Assembly (NCBI GenBank): GCA_024703915.1
Contig: CP087969.1
Coordinates: 806,001 to 870,000, forward strand
Length of the DNA stretch: 64,000 nucleotides
Reading direction: 5' to 3'
DNA from: Massilia sp. H-1
Lineage (GTDB): Bacteria; Pseudomonadota; Gammaproteobacteria; Burkholderiales; Burkholderiaceae_D
Part shown: positions 39,958 to 49,026 of the stretch, piece after piece
Position numbering within the stretch: the first letter of the stretch is position 1
How the letters are laid out: every line of letters starts with the position of its first letter
The notes under the pieces: generated by a model
Database searches by the model: none
What the model was told of the DNA's origin: nothing
The model's input: the letters and a program-made list of their open reading frames with translations, nothing else
Program-made: the position numbers and the translations under genes

Positions 39958-40561
39958 TTACTCTGGCGGCATGGGCCCTTCGGAGTCGGGGAATGGCCGC
40001 TCATCAGATACCACTCCCTGGCCAGCATCGCGAAGGATTACGATCAAACTTTGCGCGAACTGCAGAAACCCAGCCGCCACGTTCATGACCTCTTCAAACT
40101 TCACGGTCTCTATCGCTTCGACCTGCTTCTTAACGTCTTGATCGTAGTGGCCTGCCGCGTGATTGCGAACGGGGTGCCAGCCTTTCAGTTGCTTGAGTTC
40201 CGCCTTCCACCGTCGCTTTAAATCGATAATAGCGCTCTCTTCGATCTCGATGTCACGCGCCGCTGCAAGAGCCAGCAACCGAGGTAGCAGCGTTGTCCTC
40301 AAGCGAGCATCAAACTCGAACAGACGCAATACCAATCCTTTGAGAGCAACCGATAGCGCAGAAGCCAACGGGTTGATTGCGTAGCACCGTCGTCATCTCC
40401 ACGCACACATCATATTGGAATATACAAGTCTGCAGCTTTATCTCTACGAACTCATGAGAGAGCGCATTAGTGGGCAACGAGTAGTGCTTGTAGGCGTCGT
40501 TTAGATTTGTCTGCGCCTTCAGGACCATCTTCTCAAAATCGATCTCGTCTAACGCGGTCAC
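39958..40561 (-). CDS. Hypothetical protein of the integrated element
   Basis: About 200 residues with no signal peptide. The GTG start at 40561 overlaps the stop of the LprI-like gene (GTGA), so the two are coupled. The N-terminal part is MTALDEIDFEKMVLKAQTNLNDAYKHYSLPTNALSHEFVEIKLQ. After a slip near 40378 it continues SALSVALKGLVLRLFEFDARLRTTLLPRLLALAAARDIEIEESAIIDLKRRWKAELKQL, VRNHAAGHYD and FEEVMNVAAGFLQFAQSLIVIL. Mostly alpha-helical. No family is recognised; the coupling to the LprI-like gene suggests a shared role, unlike anything I can name. Confidence 0.55.
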
Positions 40562-40950
40562 AGCGTCAGGACCGTTTCTGCAAGAACGTTCAACTCAATG
40601 AGGCGAGTGTCATTCAGCCGGATGAGACAGGAACGCTCGTAAGATGGGGCCGCTGTGCCATGTTCTGGATACCGTGAGTGCTGGATGCGCGTGAGGTCGA
40701 ACTCAACGCTGCACTGTTTCATACGATAGTCTCTCCACGCCTCATGCGCTTTAACCAGCAGTGGTCTGCGCGTGTCGTCTGCATCCTTCACTAACGCCAA
40801 GTAGACCTTCTCGACCTGCATGGACGTATCTTCCAGGGTCGCTTTACTGCACGCCTCGTCAGAAGACCAAAGCGGCTTCGCACGACAGTTCTCAGCTAAT
40901 GCGGCTGTAGGCAGGGTTAGCTGCATCAGGAGGTAAAAGGCTGGACGCAT
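40558..40950 (-). CDS. LprI/DUF1311-like exported protein
   Basis: 130 residues with a signal peptide (FYLLMQLTLPTAALA). The mature domain matches the DUF1311/LprI family: NCRAKPLWSSDEACSKATLE, MQVEKVYLALVKDADDTRRPLLVKAHEAWRDYRMKQCSVEFDL, SYERSCLIRLNDTRLIELN, with four conserved cysteines. LprI homologues in mycobacteria inhibit host lysozyme. Intact frame. It is translationally coupled to the helical unknown gene downstream. Probable cargo of the tRNA-Ser island. Confidence 0.72.
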   Translation of the reverse strand: MRPAFYLLMQLTLPTAALAENCRAKPLWSSDEACSKATLEDTSMQVEKVYLALVKDADDTRRPLLVKAHEAWRDYRMKQCSVEFDLTRIQHSRYPEHGTAAPSYERSCLIRLNDTRLIELNVLAETVLTL

Positions 40951-41026
40951 ATCGGTATTCGTAGGTACGGGAAGTCTAAGAATACACCAGCAAAGCAGTA
41001 ACATAAAGTCGCACGACCGAGCTGGT

Positions 41027-41756
41027 TCAGTTGGCTTCTACACAGTGAACATCGAAGTTGGGCAAACGATCCTCCGCTGCGCCGAACGCCTTGTAGCGGT
41101 ACGTTCGGAATTCGCCTCTGTATAGGTATTCCTTTGCCACTTCATTGCGCTCCTTAAGATGCTGTTGAACCTCCACGCTCTTGAAATTGTAGTGACGCTT
41201 GTCTAGAAAGTAAGCATTTACAAGATTGGGATGATTCATCAGTGGCGTGAGATCTCCATCAAGAACGTTGGTGTCAACAAATCGGAAATCCAGCAGGTTA
41301 GGCATCTTCTCAAGAAAGCGAAGATCGTCCAGTGGCGCGCACCCGTTCAAACACAGAACCTTCAGGTCGCGAAGTTCAAACAGCTCCTTCGTCGGCTTGA
41401 ACTTTCATGACGTGTTCACATGGAGCCATTCGAGGTGATCTCCTATTTCAGAGAGCCCGGAGTCACTCTCAAGCTTCCAGGCACCAACTGAGTTCAAGAC
41501 GCTTGATTTTGCCTAGTTTTGCGATCTCCAAGAAGGACGTGATGTTGGAAAAATTCACTTCAAGATATTCAGCAGAGGTGACGCCACTCAGGCCATGAAA
41601 TCCTGGTTCCTTGGTCTTGAACCTCTGAACGCGATAGTACGTAGCACCGGCCGTCGCCTCCGACAAAGCCCTACCGCGTTCAAACTCGATCGTCGCCAAT
41701 TGGCCCGGCGCCAAGCTATCCATCCATATCGTGTTGTAAGTCCAATCCATCTGCAT
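41027..41756 (-). CDS. Leucine-rich-repeat-like protein with interrupted frame
   Basis: About 240 residues, cytoplasmic. The N-terminal part (DWTYNTIWMDSLAPGQLATIEFERGRAL) is followed by LRR-like turns: AEYLEVNFSNITSFLEIAKLGKIKRLELSW, LEWLHVN, FELRDLKVLCLNGCAPLDDLRFLEKMPNLLDFRFVDTN and LTPLMNHPNLVNAYFLD. Such short LRR proteins sit among polymorphic-toxin immunity proteins and phage-island cargo. There are two interruptions: a slip near 41478, and a TGA opposite 41405-41407 between VNTS and KFKPTKE that keeps the same frame. No start signal for a second gene is seen. It could be a real nonsense mutation. Confidence 0.55.
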
Positions 41757-41840
41757 CTTCTCGCTGGAGGCACCGTCAGCTTGTGGCCGGTAACGCGATT
41801 GTACTTGACGCGCCGTCTTGATTGAGACGGCGCTCAGGGG

Positions 41841-43031
41841 TCACGCCGCGCAGTAGTCCGCCCAGGCCTGCATCAACGTCACGCGCTTCCCGAACAGATC
41901 CCCTCGCCGGTACGCCGCCTCCACCTTGTCCGGCAAGCTGTGAGCCAGCGCATGCTCGCACACCTCGCGCGAGAACGAATTGCTCGCCTCCTCCGCGCAC
42001 CAGTCGCGGAAGGTAGAACGGAACCCATGCACCGTGATGTCCCCGTGCCCCATGCGCCTTAAAACGGCCGTCAGGCTCATATCGGACAAAGGCAGGTCTG
42101 CGCCCCGGCCGGGGAAAACAACGTCACCAAGGCGCTCCAATGACCTCAGAAGGCCCATCGCCGCGGTGGACAAAGGAACCCTGTGCTCCTTCCCCGCCTT
42201 CATGCGTTCGGCGGGAATCGCCCACACCTTCGCATCGAGGTCGATCTCGCTCCACCTGGCGCCACGCACCTCGCCCGACCTGCACGCAGTCAGGATGGCG
42301 AACTCGATGGCCCGCGCCGCCACGCCCTCGCGCGCACGCAGTTCCTCCATGAAGCCACGCACGTCGCGCCATGGCAGCGCGGGATGGTTCCTGACAGGTG
42401 CGATCTTGTTTGGATTGGCCAGCAGATTATCGAGGTGCCCGCGCCAGCGCCGGATTATCGCCCTGCCGAAATTTGCTGACGGTCGCCCAGCCCAGGATCG
42501 CCTCGATGCGTCCACGCAGCCGCACCGCCGTCTCGGTCTTGTCCCGCCAGATCGGCCGCAGCACCTTGACCACCAGGTCCGTATCAACCGCCGCCACAGG
42601 CAGCGCACCAATCAGCGGACTCGCATAGGTCGCGATCGTGTTCTCCCACTGGTGCACATGCTTGGGATTCTTCCAGCTGCCGCGATGCGCATCGATGTAA
42701 GCCTTCGCGCATTCATCGAATGTGATGCGCTTCGCTTCGTCAAGCGCATGGGCATTGCGTGCAGCCCTCCGCTGGTCCAGCGGATCAACGCCCTCGAGCA
42801 GCATCTGCTTAAGCATGCCTGCGCCCTGACACGCGCATTGGCCAGATCCACCGTGATGTATGACCCCAATCCCATCTCGCTGCTCTAAGCCCGCTGCGTA
42901 TAACGAAAGATCCAGCTCTTTGATCCGGTCGGCGACACCTGCAGCCAAAGTCCGCCACCATCACCATGGTAGCCAGGCTTGTCGAGGCGGTTCACGAGTA
43001 TGGCGGAGAGTTTCCTGATTCGCGTTGCCAT
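41841..43031 (-). CDS. int: Tyrosine recombinase, P4-type integrase
   Basis: About 396 residues. The N-terminal DUF4102 arm-binding domain is RKLSAILVNRLDKPGYHGDGGGLWLQVSPTGSKSWIFRY. The core-binding domain contains TFDECAKAYIDAHRGSWKN. The catalytic domain shows CRSGEVRGARWSEID (first Arg), VHGFRSTFRDW (HxxR) and the Tyr region VEAAYRRGDLFGKR. It integrates DNA at tRNA 3' ends. Breaks: 42890 (GCTTAGAGC, no net shift), 42807 (GCTTAAGC) and about 42465. The gene starts 140 bases from the 3' end of tRNA-Ser, the standard layout for an element attached there. Activity after repair is plausible. Confidence 0.88.
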
Positions 43032-43136
43032 AATTCCTACCCACATTCCTACCCACATGTAAACGCAGGATTCAGGTGGATTGTAGCGGACGACCGCGGA
43101 CGCACTTTTGAGATTTCTCCTATGAGGAGACGAAAA

Positions 43137-43157
43137 AAGCCCCATCATGTGGGGCTT
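43137..43157. terminator. Terminator hairpin between tRNA-Ser and the integrase
   Basis: AAGCCCCA and TGGGGCTT form an 8-bp stem around TCATG. It is flanked by an A-run on the left and TTTT on the right, so it can act in both directions. On the minus strand it would end the tRNA transcript; the integrase must have its own promoter. Confidence 0.75.
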
Positions 43158-43170
43158 GATTTTCTAGATC

Positions 43171-43260
43171 TGGCGGAAGCGGTGAGATTCGAACTCACGA
43201 ACAGTGTAACCCGTCGCCAGTTTTCAAGACTGGTGCCTTCAACCACTCGGCCACGCTTCC
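43171..43260 (-). tRNA. tRNA-Ser (anticodon TGA)
   Basis: The complement begins GGAAGCGTGGCCGAGTGG and ends in CGCTTCC, a G discriminator and an encoded CCA at 43173-43171. The acceptor stem GGAAGCG/CGCTTCC is perfect. The anticodon loop is CTTGAAA with anticodon TGA, which reads UCA codons. A long variable arm of the class II type is present (GACGGGTTACACTGTTC), followed by the T arm GTGAGTTCGAATCTCAC. Its 3' end faces the P4-type integrase, so it is the likely attachment site. Confidence 0.95.
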
Positions 43261-43319
43261 TGCAGCCCCGCATTATACAGATTTCACCGCCCAATGGTCA
43301 CTCCCCGGGCGGATGGCAC

Positions 43320-45373
43320 TTAAGCCCGCCAAGTCTCCTTCAGCGTCCGCTCAAACGCATCGGCCGCCAGCGGCCGTGAAAACAGGAACCCCTGCACCTC
43401 GTCGCACCCCGCCCCGCGCAGGAATTCCAGCTGCTCGGCCGTCTCCACGCCCTCGGCAATCACCCGGTGCCCCAACTGCTTGCCGATGCTGATAATGGTG
43501 CTGGCAATCGCGCAATCGTTGCTGTCTTCCGGCAGCCCGGTCATAAACGAGCGGTCGATCTTGAGCGTATCGATCGGGAAGCGCTTCCAGGTAAGACAGG
43601 CTCGAATACCCCGTCCCAAAGTCGTCCAGGGACAGCGTCACGCCCAGCGCATTGATCTGATCCATGATGTCGATCACGCGCTCGATATCGTTCATCAGCG
43701 TGCTCTCGGTGATCTCCAGCTCCAGCCACTCCGGCTCCAGCCCATGGCGCCGCAGCGTATCGGCCACGCGCTCCGGGAGCGACGCGCTAAACTCGCGCGC
43801 CGACACGTTCACCGCCAGCCGGAACGGCGCAATGCCCGAACGCTTCCATTGCGCGGCCTGTTCGCACGCTTCTTCCAGCACCCACTCGCCCAGCTGCACG
43901 ATCATGCCGGTCGATTCGGCCAGCGGAATGAATTCGGACGGCGGCACCAGCCCCCTGCTCCGGATGGCGCCAGCGCACCAGCGCCTCGGCCCCGATGATC
44001 CGGTCGCTGCCGATTTCAAACTTGGGCTGGTAGTGCAGCAGCAGTCCGCCGTTGTACAGGGCGTAGCGCAAATCGGTCTCCAGGCGCATCCGTTCCTGCA
44101 TCCCCTGGTTCATCTCCTGGCTGTAGAACGCCACGCCTTCGTCGATACCGCCATGCGCCTGCTTGGCGCGCGCCATCGCAATGTCGGCCATGCGCAGCAG
44201 CGATTCGGCGTCCGTGCCGTCCTGCGGGAAGACGCTGATGCCGATGCTCGCGCCCACGCGCAGGTCGTGGCCCTCGATCAGGAAGGGTTCGACCAAGGCC
44301 GCCTGCAGTTTGCGCGCAACGGTGGTCGCTTCAAAATGCTGGCGCAGGTCGAACAGGCCCACCGCGAATTCGTCGCCCGAAATGCGCGCCACCACGTCCT
44401 GATCGCGCAGCGCTGCCTTGAAGCGCTGCGCTACCTGGCGCAGCAGCTCGTCGCCGATGCGCCGTCCCAGCGCGTTGTTCACTTGCTTGAAGCGATTCAG
44501 GTCGATGAACAGCACGCAGCCGCTTGGCGTCGTTGCGCTGGGCGACTGCGATCGATTGTTCGAGCAGTTTGGTCAAGAGCGTGCGGTTCGGCAGGCTCGT
44601 CAAGCTGTCGTGGTAGGCCAGCTGGTGCAGCCTTTCCTCGGTGCGTTTGCGTTCGGTGATGTCGCTAAGGTAGGCGATCAGGCCCGCGGGCCGTCCCTGC
44701 AAATCCTTCAGCGGCGCCAGCGACAGGCTGGCCCAGAATATGTCGCCGGACTTTTTACGGCGCCGCACTTCCATCACCTGCCCGCCCTGCTCCAGGAAGG
44801 CATCGTGGAAAGCCGGATCCTCGTTCGCGTACAGGAACAGCACGTTGCGGCCGATCGCTTCCTGCGCGGTGTAGCCGAACAGACGCTCGGCGCCCTTGTT
44901 CCAGCTGGTGATGTAACCGGTCTGATTCATCGTCAGCACCGATTCGTGAATCTGGTCGAGGATCTGGGCCTGATCCGAAAGCTGACGCTCGATCTCGATA
45001 TACGCGTGCGATGAACGCAGCGCCAGCGAATGCATCTGCAGCAGGTTGCCGGTCAGGTTGGCCAGGCTGGCCAGGTGCTGGCGGTCGCCGTTGTCGTAGA
45101 TCGCCCGGCCCCACACGGCAAACTGGCCGAAGCGCCTAACCGCTGCAGACGATGTCCTGCACGATGCCCACCATGTTGACGGGGATCGGATCCGCCTGCA
45201 ACCTGCGCTTCACCATCCGGGAGGGCGGGAACGAATGTGCCGCAAGGGCTGCCGAGCAGACTGCGTGCGATGCGTCCGAGTTCGTCCGACAATACATCAC
45301 CGCGCATGTGCATCACCGCTTCGCACAGCGCTGCGCTGCTGCTCATGATGTCGGTTGCTGGGCGGAGGAACAT
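43320..45373 (-). CDS. PAS-GGDEF-EAL cyclic-di-GMP enzyme
   Basis: About 680 residues. Order: N-terminal GAF-like/unknown region; PAS/PAC ([63 protein letters not shown]); GGDEF domain with the variant SGDEF ([11 protein letters not shown]) that is often still active; and an EAL domain ([40 protein letters not shown]). It could make and degrade c-di-GMP. Breaks at about 45135, 44517, 43965 (G-run) and 43578. The stop of the HDOD gene lies 1 base before its ATG, so both are made from one transcript. PAS/GAF input implies a sensory cue; ligand unknown. Confidence 0.85.
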
Positions 45374-45374
45374 G

Positions 45375-46550
45375 CTACAGATTCCGGCTGACCTGGATGG
45401 CCCAATGGTAGGCGTGCAGTTGGCTTAACCACCATGGCTCCGGTTCAAAATTGGCCTCGGCGAGCATCAGGGGCCGTCGCAGCAGCGCTTCGGCCAGGCG
45501 CAGCATTTCGCCGAACCGGCCGGTGCGCGTGAGTAGCGCGTCGGCGGCCAGCGGCGGCAGGTTGAGGGTGCCGACGATTTCCTCCATCGGCATGGCGAAC
45601 AGCATGTCGAGCAGCGAGAACACGCCCGTCATGAAGGCCAGGTCCTGGTCGTCGCGTTCGCCGCCATCGAGCTTGCACAGCGCTTCCATGTGGGCTGCGC
45701 GCAGCTGCCACGGGCAGCAGCGGGTTGGCCAGGCCGTCCGGCTGCTGGCGCGCGTACAGCAGCAGTTGCAGCCAGCGCTGCAGCTGGCGCCAAGCCCAAT
45801 ACGCTGATCGCCATGCCGAAGCTGGTGATCGGCGCTGTGCGCGAACGCGGCGGAATTGGCCAGTTTCAGAAGGTGGTACGACAGCGCGGGGTCCTGCTTG
45901 AGCAGCGCTTCAAGTTCGCGCGTCTCGGCGTCGCGCGCGAGCAGGCCGAGGAGCGTCATCAGGCGCTTGCGCGAGCTGCCGTCGTTCGGTTCGGTCGACG
46001 GCTCCGGGTGGATCGGGTAGTCGCCGGCTGAACCATTCGTAGCCAACGCGCGCACTGGTTGCGGCGGGCGGCGGTGTCTACGCCATGTGCCAGGTGCGGG
46101 CCGTACATCAGCGGCAGCACGTCGCGCGGGGGCATCGGCGGTGAAGTCGTGCGCCACGGTGCGCAGGTCGCCCGACAAGCTCGCCCCTTCCGGCAGCGGG
46201 CCGTCGATCAGGATGCGGTAGCCGCGCGTATGCAGCGCGAGCAGTTGTTGGCGGTAGGCGTCGCTGCTCAAGGCGCCGGCGTTCACCGCAAAGGCGACGC
46301 GGGTGGACGGCATCAGGGCAAGTAATTCTTCGGTGAGGATGTCCGGGGCGTCGAGCATGAGGACGGCGTGCAGCGGGGCGATGGCTGCCAGCGTGCCTGG
46401 GGCGCTGAATACGGTGTGCAGCGCGGTGCCAAGGTTGCCGTCAGATGGACGGACGCGCAAGCACAGGGCCACCCACGCATTTTGCATGTTTGCTACGGCT
46501 TCAATTCCTACAATTGGAAATAACATGGAATCGATCAGGGCCATCAGCAT
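45375..46550 (-). CDS. HDOD domain signalling protein with degenerate EAL-like N-terminus
   Basis: About 390 residues of the YuxH type. The N-terminal half (MLDAPDILTEELLALMPSTRVAFAVNAGAL, RGYRILIDG, LGYEWFAGDYPIHP) is a degenerate EAL-like domain without the EAL residues. It is followed by an HDOD domain (RLMTLLGLLARDAETRELEALLKQDPALSYHLLKLANSAAF, FMTGVFSLLDMLFAMPMEEIVGTLNLPPLAADALL). HDOD proteins of this kind bind nucleotides or partner kinases; they are not known hydrolases. Breaks at about 46120, 46032 (A inserted before GCCGGC), and two indels at 45790 and 45712. The gene ends directly before the GGDEF-EAL gene, indicating one operon. Confidence 0.75.
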   Translation of the reverse strand: MLMALIDSMLFPIVGIEAVANMQNAWVALCLRVRPSDGNLGTALHTVFSAPGTLAAIAPLHAVLMLDAPDILTEELLALMPSTRVAFAVNAGALSSDAYRQQLLALHTRGYRILIDGPLPEGASLSGDLRTVAHDFTADAPARRAAADVRPAPGTWRRHRRPPQPVRALATNGSAGDYPIHPEPSTEPNDGSSRKRLMTLLGLLARDAETRELEALLKQDPALSYHLLKLANSAAFAHSADHQLRHGDQRIGLGASCSAGCNCCCTRASSRTAWPTRCCPWQLRAAHMEALCKLDGGERDDQDLAFMTGVFSLLDMLFAMPMEEIVGTLNLPPLAADALLTRTGRFGEMLRLAEALLRRPLMLAEANFEPEPWWLSQLHAYHWAIQVSRNL

Positions 46551-46823
46551 CTCACTAGGGGTGTTACATCATGATATGGGAGATGATAACGAAACACAAC
46601 CAAATTAGTTGCTCCGGAGATACTATTTTAACGATTGTTTCTTGTAGATGTAACCAATTCGGCACAGATCTATGATCTAAAAGGAGTGGCGGACCGTTTT
46701 CGGAGTCTGCCACGTCAGCACATCGTCCTCATGAAGGCGGGGACCCATGGCACGCATGCTCCGCCTATGGGCATCTGTGCTATGGGTCCCCGCCGAGTGC
46801 CGCCTTGGCGCGAGGACGACGGT

Positions 46824-47453
46824 TCAGGTGCCTTCGAATCTTGCGTGCTGTACTGCGTATTTGATTAACTCAGCCTGCCCTTCGATACCGAGCTTACGCT
46901 TGATATTCAAACGGTGCGTTTCTACTGTGCGTACTGACAAATCGAGCGCTTTCACGATCTGCTTGTTCGATTCGCCCTTGGCCAACTGCTGCAGCACTTC
47001 CTGCTCGCGCACCGTCAGCTGGTTATCCTGCACCAGCGGCCGCGCCAGCTGCCTGGCCAGCGCCGCGCTGTAGTAGATCCCGCCCGCCATCACGGTATCG
47101 ATCGCCAGCACAATATCCTTGCCCGGCGCATCCTTGAGCACATACCCGCGCGCCCCGGCCTGCATCGCCTGGCTCACATATTCAAGCTTGTCGTGCATCG
47201 ACAAAATCAGCACCGAGATATCCGGAAACCGCTCCCGGAACAGCGCCGTCGCCTCGATCCCGCTGATGCCACGCATATTTATATCCATCAGCACCAGATC
47301 GACCTGGCACTGCGCGGCCTGGCGCAAGGCTTCGTCGGCGCCGTCGGCCTCGGCCACCACCTTCAGGTGCGGCACGGCCTCCAACCGCGCGCGCAAGCCG
47401 TCGCGCACCAGCGGGTGGTCGTCCACCAGCAGTATGTGTATCGTCTCGCTCAT
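46824..47453 (-). CDS. NarL/FixJ-type response regulator (LuxR HTH)
   Basis: 209 residues, intact. The receiver domain has the acidic pair VDDHPLVRDG, the phosphorylated Asp in VLMDINMRG, Thr/Ser in LSMHDK and Lys in GYVLKDAP. The C-terminal LuxR helix-turn-helix is LTVREQEVLQQLAKGESNKQIVKALDLSVRTVETHRLNIKRKLG. Its ATG overlaps the kinase stop by 4 bases (ATGA). Partner of the Cache histidine kinase; probable target is the divergent cstA-ybdD operon. Confidence 0.92.
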   Translation of the reverse strand: MSETIHILLVDDHPLVRDGLRARLEAVPHLKVVAEADGADEALRQAAQCQVDLVLMDINMRGISGIEATALFRERFPDISVLILSMHDKLEYVSQAMQAGARGYVLKDAPGKDIVLAIDTVMAGGIYYSAALARQLARPLVQDNQLTVREQEVLQQLAKGESNKQIVKALDLSVRTVETHRLNIKRKLGIEGQAELIKYAVQHARFEGT

Positions 47454-48821
47454 GCAAGCGCCTCCACCGTGGCCTGCACCGACGTGCTTAAGCCGAAGTT
47501 GAATTGATCTGCAGCTGCCCGCCAATGGCGTCCATCCGCTCCATCATGTTGCGCAGGCCGATGCCGCGCTTGGGGTGGCTGGCCACCACCACCGGGTCGA
47601 AGCCGCTGCCGTTGTCGGCGATCGTCAGCACCACTTTGCGCCCGTCGCGCAGCAGCGTGATGTCGACGCAGCTGGCGTGCGCGTGGCGTTCGATGTTGGT
47701 CAGCGCTTCTTGCGCTATCCGGAACAGGACCGTGTTGGCCACGTGCGTCAAGCCGTCCGTGCTTCCCTGCGCGCGGAAGCGCACCGGCACGCCGCCGTTG
47801 TGCGTGCATTCCTGCGCCAGGTGGTCGAGCGCGGCGGCCAGGCCCAGATCGTCCAGGATCGCGGGCCGCAAATCGTGCGAGATGCGGCGCACTTCGCCCA
47901 GCACGTCGTTGAGCTGCTGGGCCGTGTGTTCGAAGCTGACGCGCGCGGCTTGCTGCTGGTCCGCGTTGCCGCCAAGCCGGATCACGCTTGGCTTCGATCT
48001 GCAGCTTGATCGATACCAGCCACTGGCTGATCCCGTCGTGCAGGTCGCGCGACAGGCGTGCTCTCTCCTCTTCCTGCGATTCGACCACGCGCTGCGCCAG
48101 CACCTTGAGCTTGGCGTCGGCCACGCGCAGTTCGCTCACGTTGAGCGCCAGGCCGGACAGCGCCACCACCAGCGAGCTGACAATCGCCATCGCCGCGATC
48201 CACAGCATGGTGCTCTGGATATTGCGCGACTGCTGGGTGTCGATCTTGGCCAGGGCCGCGTCCACGTCGTCCAGGTAGATCCCGGTGCCCATCATCCAGT
48301 TCCAGTTCGCCACCGGCACCACGTAGCCAAGCTTGGGCGCGGTTTTGTTCGACGAGGGCTTGGCCCACATGTAGCGCTGCAGCCCGCCGCCCGCTTTGGC
48401 CTTGGCCACCAGGCGCTGGATGGTCGGCTCGCCGAAGGCGTCGCGCATGTCCCACAGGTTGCGGCCCACCAGCTCGGGCTGGCGCGGGTGCATCAGGTTG
48501 TTGCCCTGGTAGTCGTAGACGAAGAAGTAGCCGTCGTTGCCAAAGCTCAGGGTGGAGAGGATGCGCTTGGCTTCGTCCATGGTGGCTGCGTCGTTCTTGC
48601 CGGAGTTGGTCAGGTGGGCGATCGACTGGGTGGCCAGGGCGACGTAGTGCTTCCAGTTCGATTTCCTTGCTGGCCAGGTAGGCTTGCTGGATGGTCTCAC
48701 GCTGCTGCTCGGCCAGGGTGATGGCCTGGTGCCGCACGAACAGGGCAATTGCGCACAGCGCCAGGATCAGCGGCGTGATCGCGAGCAGGATGACTTTTTG
48801 CCTGAGCTTCATTGATTCCAT
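47450..48821 (-). CDS. Cache-domain sensor histidine kinase (HisKA_3 type)
   Basis: About 457 residues. An N-terminal transmembrane helix (VILLAITPLILALCAIALFV) precedes a periplasmic Cache_2 sensor domain (MDEAKRILSTLSFGNDGYFFVYDYQGNNLMHPRQPELVGRNLWD, PVANWNWMMGTGIYLDDV). A second helix leads to HisKA_3 (RARLSRDLHDGISQWLVSIKLQ with the phosphorylated His) and HATPase (NIERHAHAS, IADNGSGF, GIGLRNMMERMDAIGG). Breaks at 48660, 47987 and 47486 (GCTTAAGC). Cache_2 kinases of this type commonly sense small organic acids. Its location opposite cstA supports that, but the ligand is not determined. Confidence 0.85.
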
Positions 48822-49026
48822 GGGCCAATTCTACGTCGAGTCCGTCATTCGCGCCTACGTAGTAGTACGCAGACGCGTGCGTAGTGCTGCGCTTGTCCGC
48901 GCTTTCCGGGTGGCGAATACTGCGTGAGACCGGTTGATCGGTCGACAGAGAAAGCCGTGTCGAAGTCTGCACCTCGTGGTGGTGGTGGCGGCGACTGGCA
49001 ACTATAAAAACTACGGAGGAGTCATC
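48822..49026. promoter_or_regulatory. Divergent control region between the TCS and cstA
   Basis: 205 bases separate the kinase start (48821) and the cstA ATG (49027), so both promoters must be here. The stretch TACGTAGTAGTACGCAGACG followed by CGTGCGTAGTGCTGCGC contains two similar blocks (GTAGTAGTACGC and GTAGTGCTGCGC) that could be regulator sites. ACGGAGGAGTC before the ATG is a strong ribosome binding site. No clear -35/-10 pair was recognised. Confidence 0.45.

Noticed and set aside
39465..40088. Open frame of over 200 codons on the plus strand
   Set aside because: The product is Arg/Gln/Pro-rich with no third-position bias, it overlaps the well-supported minus-strand gene at 39958-40561, and it has no ribosome binding site.
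43479..44660. Long plus-strand open frames opposite the GGDEF-EAL gene
   Set aside because: They are mirror frames of a high-GC gene with clear GGDEF and EAL signatures on the other strand.
46741..46789. GGACCCAT...ATGGGTCC as a regulatory palindrome after the response regulator gene
   Set aside because: The arms are only 8 bases with a 33-base spacer and no T-run, so it does not exceed what could occur by chance.
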